DNA from: Gammaproteobacteria bacterium
GTDB taxonomy: Bacteria; Pseudomonadota; Gammaproteobacteria; Steroidobacterales; Woeseiaceae
Direction of reading: 5' to 3'
NCBI GenBank assembly: GCA_029884455.1
Contig: JAOUHU010000025.1
Span: 1-39,846 of the forward strand
DNA length: 39,846 nt
Position 1 is the first letter of the stretch. Each line of letters opens with the position of its first letter. A program made the translations under genes and the position numbers. Shown piece by piece: positions 7,171-13,387 of this stretch. The notes below the pieces were generated by a model. It was not told the DNA's origin. It saw only the letters and a list, made by a program, of their open reading frames with translations, and made no database searches.

Positions 7171-7656
7171 ATGAGCAACTTGAGCCATGTTGATGAACAC
7201 AATCGACCGAGCATGGTCGATGTCGGCGACAAAATAGCCACCAGCCGCGAGGCACGTGCGCAAAGCATCGTCGTGCTGCCCGCGGCGGTACTCGCGGTGC
7301 TCGACGGTGACGAGATCAACACCAGGAAAGGCCCGGTATTCGCGACCGCAATCATTGCCGGGGTCATGGCGGCGAAGAAGACCCACGAGCTGATTCCGTT
7401 CTGCCATCCGCTCGGGCTCGAGAACTGCAAGATCACGATCAGCATCGGCGGCGAAAAGGGCAACGAAGCGATTATCGAATGCGCCTGTCGCGTGCACCAC
7501 AAGACGGGCGTGGAGATGGAAGCGCTCACGGGTGCGACAGTCGCGGCGCTGACGATCTATGACATGTGCAAGGCCCTGTCACACGACATTGTGATTGCCG
7601 AGACCCGCCTGCTGTCGAAAACCGGTGGCAAACAGGACTTTCAACATGTCGGCTAA
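7171..7656 (+). CDS. moaC: Cyclic pyranopterin monophosphate synthase MoaC
   Basis: It converts the MoaA product into cyclic pyranopterin monophosphate. At 161 residues the length is normal. Family landmarks are SMVDVGDK near the start, INTRKGPVFATA, KKTHELIPFCHPL, the TGVEMEALTGA segment and YDMCKALSHD. The start codon abuts the moaA stop codon, and the gene overlaps the start of mobA by 11 bases, showing translational coupling in the operon. Confidence 0.97.
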   Translation: MSNLSHVDEHNRPSMVDVGDKIATSREARAQSIVVLPAAVLAVLDGDEINTRKGPVFATAIIAGVMAAKKTHELIPFCHPLGLENCKITISIGGEKGNEAIIECACRVHHKTGVEMEALTGATVAALTIYDMCKALSHDIVIAETRLLSKTGGKQDFQHVG

Positions 7657-8236
7657 TGCACTCTATGGCCTGGTGCTGGCGGGCGGTGAAAGCCGTCGCA
7701 TGGGCCGCGACAAGGCCTTGCTGCCACGCAACGGGGAAAGTCAACTTGCGTACCTGGCCGCGCTGCTGGGCCGCTTATGTGATCGTGTATTCGTCTCGGC
7801 GCGCAGCACGCAGCAACACGATGCCGAGCGCAGCCGCTTCGACCTGGTTGTCGATCATTATCAGAACTTAGGGCCGATGGCCGGCATCCTTTCTGCACTT
7901 GAGGACTACCCGGACAAGGACTGGCTCGTGGTCGCCTGCGACCTGCCCAATGTCGATGAGCCGACCTTGCGCTTTCTTCTCGAGCATCGTTCAGCGGCGA
8001 AGCCGTTTACTGCATTCAGGAGCAGTCATGATGGCCTGCCCGAGCCGCTGTGTGCCATTTATAAGAACAGCAGCGCGAACGTTCTGCGCAATTTCGTCGC
8101 CGAGGGTGTCATTTGCCCGCGCAAGGTCATGATGCGCTCTGATAGCCACCTGCTCGAGCAACCGGATCCCGGCGCACTCGACAATATCAATACGCCCGAC
8201 GACCTCGAGCGCAGCGTGCTGGGAGCCGGTTCGTGA
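7646..8236 (+). CDS. mobA: Molybdenum cofactor guanylyltransferase MobA
   Basis: It attaches GMP to molybdopterin to make the guanine dinucleotide form used by DMSO-reductase-type enzymes. The 196-residue protein begins with the nucleotidyltransferase motif LAGGESRRMGRDKALL, followed by the metal-binding ACDLPNVDEPTL segment. The start at ATG 7646, inside the end of moaC, places the nucleotide motif at the expected distance from the N-terminus. A longer start at 7595 would add residues lacking family likeness. Its stop codon overlaps the GTG start of moaD. Confidence 0.93.
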   Translation: MSANALYGLVLAGGESRRMGRDKALLPRNGESQLAYLAALLGRLCDRVFVSARSTQQHDAERSRFDLVVDHYQNLGPMAGILSALEDYPDKDWLVVACDLPNVDEPTLRFLLEHRSAAKPFTAFRSSHDGLPEPLCAIYKNSSANVLRNFVAEGVICPRKVMMRSDSHLLEQPDPGALDNINTPDDLERSVLGAGS

Positions 8237-8475
8237 AAACCATCACGGTGCGTTATTTTGCGATGTTCCGCGAACACGCAGGGCTGAGTACCGAGACACT
8301 GTCGCTGGCGGCCGAGACCGCGGCGGACGTATTTGCGGCCACGCGTGAGCGGCACGGTTCGACCGAGCCGAGGGGGCACTGCAAAGTCGCCATCAACGAT
8401 GTGATGGTGAGCTGGGACTCGAAAGTCGAGGACGGCGACACGGTGTTGCTGTTCCCACCGGTAGCGGGGGGCTGA
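8233..8475 (+). CDS. moaD: Molybdopterin synthase sulfur carrier subunit MoaD
   Basis: This small ubiquitin-like protein carries sulfur as a C-terminal thiocarboxylate to MoaE during molybdopterin formation. The 80-residue product ends in LFPPVAGG, the required Gly-Gly tail, and opens with the beta-strand VRYFAMFREHAG. The start is GTG 8233, overlapping the mobA stop codon. moaE follows after one base. Confidence 0.95.
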   Translation: MKTITVRYFAMFREHAGLSTETLSLAAETAADVFAATRERHGSTEPRGHCKVAINDVMVSWDSKVEDGDTVLLFPPVAGG

Positions 8476-8476
8476 G

Positions 8477-8905
8477 TTGCTGACGATCTCGAGCACCCCG
8501 ATTCAGCCGGACGTATTGCGCCGCCGCCTGTTCGACCCTGCCGCCGGTGGCTTTTGTGCGTTCGAGGGCTGGGTGCGCAACGAGAACGAGGGGCACACCG
8601 TGCTGCGTCTCGAGTACGAAGCCTATGAGCCGCTGGCTGTCAGCGAAGCAGACAAGATATTTGCCGAGGCGATGGATCGATTTCCGTATCTGCAGGCGCT
8701 TTGCGTGCATCGCATCGGCCTGCTGGAAATCGGCGATTGCGCGGTTTGGGTCGGCGTGTCATCGCCGCATCGCGATGCAGCGTTTCGCGCCTGTCGCTAC
8801 ATTATCGATGAGGTCAAGGTTCGCCTGCCGATCTGGAAAAAAGAACACTATGTCGATGGCAATTCCGGCTGGGTCAACTGTGAGCGTTGCGCTCGAGCCT
8901 CGTAA
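8477..8905 (+). CDS. moaE: Molybdopterin synthase catalytic subunit MoaE
   Basis: It inserts two sulfurs, delivered by MoaD, into cyclic pyranopterin monophosphate. The 142-residue protein shows FEGWVRNENEG, the LEYEAYEPLA segment, HRIGLLEIGD and the lysine-rich LPIWKKEHY active-site region. The start appears to be TTG 8477, one base after the moaD stop; no ATG gives a full-length domain. The last 32 bases overlap the end of the converging mocA-like gene at 8874. Confidence 0.95.
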   Translation: MLTISSTPIQPDVLRRRLFDPAAGGFCAFEGWVRNENEGHTVLRLEYEAYEPLAVSEADKIFAEAMDRFPYLQALCVHRIGLLEIGDCAVWVGVSSPHRDAAFRACRYIIDEVKVRLPIWKKEHYVDGNSGWVNCERCARAS

Positions 8906-9479
8906 GGTCGGCAATGGTATCGATGTCGATGGCCGCAGCCGCACACTCGATGGCACGCAGCTTGAAACCCGGTTCATCAAATAACGAGCGCGCTCCCTGG
9001 TCAGCGCTTAACGATTCCAGCCGGGGAAAACAGCCACGCGCGAAGAGCGCGGGTGCGCCACGGGTGCCGGCGTACGCCGAGGCGATGATCTCGTGCTCGT
9101 CACCGCTCCACGCTGCAATCAGCTTATTGACGTGTGCAGCACTGATGAGAGGCTGATCGGCGAGCATGACCACTACTGCGTCGGCGGCGTGCCGAATTGC
9201 CCGCACCGCGATGGCCAGTGACGAACCGATGCCGTGCTGGTGGAGTTCATTGACCACGAGGTAGCCAGCCCAGGGTGTGCAGGCATCGGCCACCGCGCGC
9301 CATTGGTGGCCGGCGACGAGCACACTGCGTGAGCCGCAGGTTTGCGTGGCAAGGCGACTGGCGTACCCAACCAGTGGCATGCCATTCAGCATCGCCAGTT
9401 GCTTTGCAGAACCGAAACGCGATGCGCTGCCGGCAGCCAACACGATGGCAAATACTGATTTATTGTTTACACTGCGCAC
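8874..9479 (-). CDS. mocA: MocA-like nucleotidyltransferase
   Basis: This is probably molybdenum cofactor cytidylyltransferase, which makes the cytosine dinucleotide form used by xanthine-oxidase-type enzymes. The 201-residue protein has VLAAGSASRFGSAKQL near residue 12 and VVMLADQPLISAAHV, the motifs separating MocA-like members from MobA (which has GGxSxRMGxDK). The position beside the moa cluster supports a cofactor role. Its 3-prime end overlaps moaE by 32 bases on the opposite strand, so strong transcription of either gene would run into the other. A different sugar-nucleotide role cannot be excluded. Confidence 0.8.
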   Translation of the reverse strand: MRSVNNKSVFAIVLAAGSASRFGSAKQLAMLNGMPLVGYASRLATQTCGSRSVLVAGHQWRAVADACTPWAGYLVVNELHQHGIGSSLAIAVRAIRHAADAVVVMLADQPLISAAHVNKLIAAWSGDEHEIIASAYAGTRGAPALFARGCFPRLESLSADQGARSLFDEPGFKLRAIECAAAAIDIDTIADLTRLERNAHS

Positions 9480-9523
9480 GGTCCGGGAATTCTAAAGCAA
9501 ACTGGCAGGGCATAACGGAAACA

Positions 9524-9988
9524 ATGACGCGACTGATCACCTCAATTGAGGACGCCAGGGCACTCGAAGGCGAAGAAGTCGGCCTGTCCGACTGGATCGT
9601 CATTGACCAGAACCGAATTGATGAATTTGCCGAGGCAACGGCAGATTATCAGTGGATTCATGTTGACACCGAGCGTGCCAGGCGCGAGTTACCGGATGGC
9701 AGGACCATTGCGCACGGCTACCTGACCCTGTCCCTGATTCCGGCACTGACCGGCAAATTTATCGAAGTTCGGAACCTGGCACGGGCTATCAATTTCGGAT
9801 TGAATAAGGTGCGTTTTTACACGCCGGTGCCATCGGGCGCACGCGTTCGGGCGCGCGCCACAGTGCTGCAGGCACGGATGCGTGCCGGCGCGCTGCTGCT
9901 GACGTCCGAGGTGCGCATCGAGGTCGAAAACGAACGCAAACCCGCCTGTGTTGCGGAAACGCTCGGCATGTACTTCTTCGACGCCTGA
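9524..9988 (+). CDS. MaoC-like (R)-specific enoyl-CoA hydratase
   Basis: This hot-dog-fold protein adds water to enoyl-CoA or a similar thioester. The 154-residue product has the hydratase motif YQWIHVD followed by HGYLTLSL, which together carry the catalytic Asp/His pair of the family, and a C-terminal strand-rich part ending ETLGMYFFDA. The start at ATG 9524 lies 44 bases from the divergent mocA-like start; the open frame upstream is antisense to that gene. It stands alone between mocA and the converging cysteine synthase fusion, so its pathway is open: beta-oxidation or polyester precursor supply are both possible. Confidence 0.85.
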   Translation: MTRLITSIEDARALEGEEVGLSDWIVIDQNRIDEFAEATADYQWIHVDTERARRELPDGRTIAHGYLTLSLIPALTGKFIEVRNLARAINFGLNKVRFYTPVPSGARVRARATVLQARMRAGALLLTSEVRIEVENERKPACVAETLGMYFFDA

Positions 9989-10039
9989 TCGTTACCTGCA
10001 GCAGGGCGCCATGCCCACGCCTCCCATAAGTCGCATCGG

Positions 10040-11536
10040 CTAGCCGCGGGCGTGCAGCCATCCGGGCAGGAAGGTATATGGGTCCGTTTTCACGGACCGG
10101 TTCCAGCGGACATTGTTTTTCTCAAGCGTCGCGGCGAGGCGACCATCCTTGCAGGCGTCGAACAAATCGGTCGCGCCACCGAGGTGCTGGCCACCGATGT
10201 AGATCTGCGGCACCGTCTTGAGCCCGGTGCGCTGCTCAATCGCACGCCGGATCTTGCCGCCCTTGTTGTCGACCTGGTAGGCCACCGAGTCGAGGTCATA
10301 GGCGCGATACGGAATCTCATAGTGCGCGAACATCTTGCGTACCGACCAGGAAAACTCACACCATTCCGTGGCAAATAACACGACCGGATTTTCATCGTCG
10401 TGGGTTGCCTGCTGCAGAAATTCCAGTGCCTCCGCCTCGGCAATGACCGGTGCTGGCGCCGCCGCCGCTGCGGCGGCGGCCGGGGCAGCCATATCGAAGC
10501 GATAATTAGGTGTGGAACGTGACAATTCCTGCTCGGCCTCGGTCATGTCGGCCGGAATATCTTCGAACAGCGTAGTGCTCAGGTAGCGTTCCCCCGTATC
10601 CGGCAGCATGCAAAGGATATTGCTGCCAGCCGCGGCGCGGTCGGCAACGGTCAGCGCGCCGGCGAGCGTCGCGCCTCCGGAGATGCCGACAAAGATACCC
10701 TCTCTGGTTGCCAGTTCCTTGGCAAGGTGCAGTGCTTCGTTGCCATTGATCGGAATGATGCCGTCGATGAGCTTCGCCCTGATCACGTCTTCGGTCAGCT
10801 TCGGAATGAAGTCCGGGCTCCAGCCCTGCATCAGGTGCGGTCGAAACATCGGGTGACTTTCGCTGGGCCAGCCGTCGGCATCGCGTGGCTGAGGAATGCC
10901 GCTGCCAAGCAACGGCGAATTGTCCGGTTCACATACCAGCACCTTGGTATGCGGACTTTTTTCTTTCAGCACTCGTGCAACGCCCTTGAGGGTGCCACCC
11001 GTGCCAAAGCCCGAGATCCAGTAGTCGAGCCTGCGGTCCGCAAATGCGCTCAGGATTTCCGGTGCGGTAGTGCGCGAATGCACGTCAGCATTCGCCTCGT
11101 TTTCAAATTGCCGCACCAGGAACCAGCCATGTTTTTCAGCCAGCTCAACAGCCTTGTTGAGCATGCCGCTGCCTTTCAGGTGGGCCGGCGTGAGTACTAC
11201 TTTCGCGCCCAGGAAACGCATCATTTTGCGCCGCTCGATGCTGAAACTTTCGGCCATGGTGACGACCAGCGGGTAGCCTTTTTGTGCGCAAACCATGGCC
11301 AGGCCGATGCCGGTATTGCCGCTGGTAGCTTCGATAACGGTCTGTCCTGGCCTGAGTTGGCCGGTTTTCTCCGCTTCCTCGATGACACCGAGTGCGAGCC
11401 GGTCTTTGACTGAACCCATGGGGTTGAACGACTCGACCTTGCAATAGACATTGATGCCTTTGGGCGCGAGCTTGTTGATGCGTACGATCGGCGTATTGCC
11501 GATGGTTTCCAGGATGTTGTTGTATAACCGAGTCAT
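10040..11536 (-). CDS. Cysteine synthase-glutaredoxin fusion
   Basis: The first ~325 residues are a PLP-dependent cysteine synthase (O-acetylserine plus sulfide to cysteine): the PLP lysine is in GSVKDR (K44), with TSGNTG at 71-76, GTGG at 179-182 and SGGAT at 286-290. An alanine/proline-rich linker (about 350-365) leads to a glutaredoxin domain (about 380-470) with ATEWCEFS (C393, monothiol CxxS) and the cis-proline TVPQIYIGG at 441-449. The 498-residue length is far above a plain CysK (about 310-325). The start codon lies one base after the stop of the M49-like peptidase gene, so the two are probably translated from one message. The fused domain might reduce or sense thiols near the enzyme; that is inference. 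Confidence 0.9.
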   Translation of the reverse strand: MTRLYNNILETIGNTPIVRINKLAPKGINVYCKVESFNPMGSVKDRLALGVIEEAEKTGQLRPGQTVIEATSGNTGIGLAMVCAQKGYPLVVTMAESFSIERRKMMRFLGAKVVLTPAHLKGSGMLNKAVELAEKHGWFLVRQFENEANADVHSRTTAPEILSAFADRRLDYWISGFGTGGTLKGVARVLKEKSPHTKVLVCEPDNSPLLGSGIPQPRDADGWPSESHPMFRPHLMQGWSPDFIPKLTEDVIRAKLIDGIIPINGNEALHLAKELATREGIFVGISGGATLAGALTVADRAAAGSNILCMLPDTGERYLSTTLFEDIPADMTEAEQELSRSTPNYRFDMAAPAAAAAAAAPAPVIAEAEALEFLQQATHDDENPVVLFATEWCEFSWSVRKMFAHYEIPYRAYDLDSVAYQVDNKGGKIRRAIEQRTGLKTVPQIYIGGQHLGGATDLFDACKDGRLAATLEKNNVRWNRSVKTDPYTFLPGWLHARG

Positions 11537-11537
11537 G

Positions 11538-13313
11538 TTAATCGCCCAGTGCGTAATAACGGACCATCGTGCGTCGATAAATGCCGGCCGCCTTCATCTG
11601 TTCGGCAAGCCCGCCGTGCAAGAGATCGTCCCAGTAGTTCCAGCGCTCGATAAATTCCTTCGCCTGAAGATAGTCGCCACCGTAATGGATATGCAGTACC
11701 TGTTCGAGCATCTGCGACACTACATCGTGATATCGATCATAGTGAATGATCAAGGTGCCGGACTCCGCATCCAGCTCGAGCAGCCCGAGCTCCATGAAGA
11801 AATTGAATTGCATTAGCTGCATGACCCCGTACGGCTGATCGGCGCGCGGTTGTACATCCTTCAAGCTGCGGTAGATGCCCTCTGCATAGTGCGACCGCAG
11901 CCCGGCCTCATCGTAGTAGCCGGTCGCGCGCAGCGCAGGCGCTGCAAACAGCGACACCAGGTCCGACTTCAGTTCCTCCAGCAGGTCGGCCGTGTCGGTG
12001 AACGCGTCACTGAGGCGCTCGCCGTCTGCGGTTGTGTCAACGCCGAGGTAATGGCCAACTTCGTGCCACAGCACGCGGTTAAAGGACCCTTCGCCGGTCA
12101 TGTCATTGCGAAAAGTCTCGTGCACAACTGAATCAAAAAGTTTCTTGCGGTTCGCAATCAGCTCGGGCTTGCTGAGAATGTTGTAACGAATCAGGATCGT
12201 GCGCCCGTACTTGCGCGCGTAGGCGGCGTCATTGGGCAAAATCGTCGCGGTGTTTGTGCCACGCGCCTGGCCAAAATCGGCTACGACCCGGTACACGCCA
12301 ACCGGGATACGTGAACGTACCTGTTTGTGGTGCTCGTAGGGCAGGGAATCTTCGATCGATTGCAGGCCCGCCATCACCCTGACGAGTGCGTCGGTTCGCT
12401 CGACATCGCGCACCAGCACACTGGCGCCAAAAAATGTCTTGGCGCCAAGCAGCGTGTCGTCGTAGGTCTCGTAACTGCCGATCTGCATGTTCAGATTGGC
12501 AAACTCACCGCTGACCCAGCTCGCATCACCGGACTCGTAGTTGCCGCTGAGAAGATCGCGTGCCCGATTCTCCAGGTAGGCCGCGAAATCGGGCGAGTCC
12601 GCCTGCGACAGTCGCGCTGCCGCGACCAGGTGGCGGCGTACCTGGCTGAGTTCCACGGCATAGGCAAGCGCATACGGCACGGCATAGAACAATTCCTCGC
12701 CGGTTGGTTGCGCAGCCAGCCGCGCGCGCAAGCCGTCGTGCAGGGCATCGACCGCGGGATGCGCATCAAGCCTGGCGATATCCGCCGCGATGTTGTCGGC
12801 GGTTGCACGCCGCACCACGCTGCGCAGGTCCGTGATCTCGGCTGTTTTACCGGGGTGGTCTGCAAAAAACCGGTCAATCTCGGCCCTGGTCAGGCCATGA
12901 GGGTACACATTCCTGCCCGGCTGTTCGGCATCTGCTGGCAGTATCGTCGCACGTGCGTTATCGAGCGTTGTCGCGACCGGTCCGTTGGACAGGTAGAAGA
13001 GGTCGAGCAGATTTTGCGTTTCTGCCGTGCCACCGCTCACTGCATGTAATCGCTCCAGCTCGGCCTTGGCCGCCGCCGCGCCGCGATGCAACTGATTCTC
13101 GTACAGGGTCTGCAGGATGCGACCGGCAGCCAGCAGTTCCTCCAGCGCCTGAAACTCGGTGCTGCTGAGCTGGCTCAGATCCGGATTCAGGGTTACCCGC
13201 AGGGTCGTATCGAGGATGGCTTGTGATTGCTCGATGCTCCAGTAGCCGTCCGGCACTTCGGCATTTGCGGCAAATGCGACCAGCAACAATGTAATCGAGC
13301 GTTTGTTGAGCAT
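11538..13313 (-). CDS. Exported M49-like (dipeptidyl-peptidase III type) metallopeptidase
   Basis: This is a probable zinc peptidase releasing dipeptides from peptides. The 591-residue protein has a signal peptide (basic MLNKRS start, hydrophobic LLLVAF, cut after ANA), a family segment IGSYETYDDTLLG, zinc motif WHEVGH (about 417-421) and a following EELKSD (about 446-451) that would give the third ligand. Classical M49 enzymes have a six-residue HExxxH motif; here it is the five-residue HExxH, as in some plant and bacterial relatives. I chose ATG 13313 because the signal peptide starts there; a further start at 13355 would lie in the loop of a hairpin. The export signal suggests work in the periplasm, close to the TonB-dependent receptor upstream. 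Confidence 0.75.
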   Translation of the reverse strand: MLNKRSITLLLVAFAANAEVPDGYWSIEQSQAILDTTLRVTLNPDLSQLSSTEFQALEELLAAGRILQTLYENQLHRGAAAAKAELERLHAVSGGTAETQNLLDLFYLSNGPVATTLDNARATILPADAEQPGRNVYPHGLTRAEIDRFFADHPGKTAEITDLRSVVRRATADNIAADIARLDAHPAVDALHDGLRARLAAQPTGEELFYAVPYALAYAVELSQVRRHLVAAARLSQADSPDFAAYLENRARDLLSGNYESGDASWVSGEFANLNMQIGSYETYDDTLLGAKTFFGASVLVRDVERTDALVRVMAGLQSIEDSLPYEHHKQVRSRIPVGVYRVVADFGQARGTNTATILPNDAAYARKYGRTILIRYNILSKPELIANRKKLFDSVVHETFRNDMTGEGSFNRVLWHEVGHYLGVDTTADGERLSDAFTDTADLLEELKSDLVSLFAAPALRATGYYDEAGLRSHYAEGIYRSLKDVQPRADQPYGVMQLMQFNFFMELGLLELDAESGTLIIHYDRYHDVVSQMLEQVLHIHYGGDYLQAKEFIERWNYWDDLLHGGLAEQMKAAGIYRRTMVRYYALGD

Positions 13314-13343
13314 CCCTGGCACGTTAGATCTTGCGGTGAAGTC

Positions 13344-13368
13344 GGGCTGGCGCAATCCGCGCCAGCCC
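13344..13368 (-). terminator. Perfect 10-bp hairpin after the TonB-receptor gene
   Basis: GGGCTGGCGC (13344-13353), loop AATCC, then GCGCCAGCCC (13359-13368), a perfect inverted repeat. It sits 20-45 bases past the receptor stop codon on the minus strand. There is no T-run in that direction, so it may weaken read-through or stabilise the receptor message instead of ending transcription fully. Confidence 0.55.
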
Positions 13369-13387
13369 TTTCATAAAGCCTCGATCG

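Noticed and set aside
10439-10490. Alanine/proline coding run in the fusion linker as a slippage-prone simple repeat
   Set aside because: The codons vary (GCC, GCT, GCG, GCA), so it is a flexible protein linker rather than a perfect DNA repeat.
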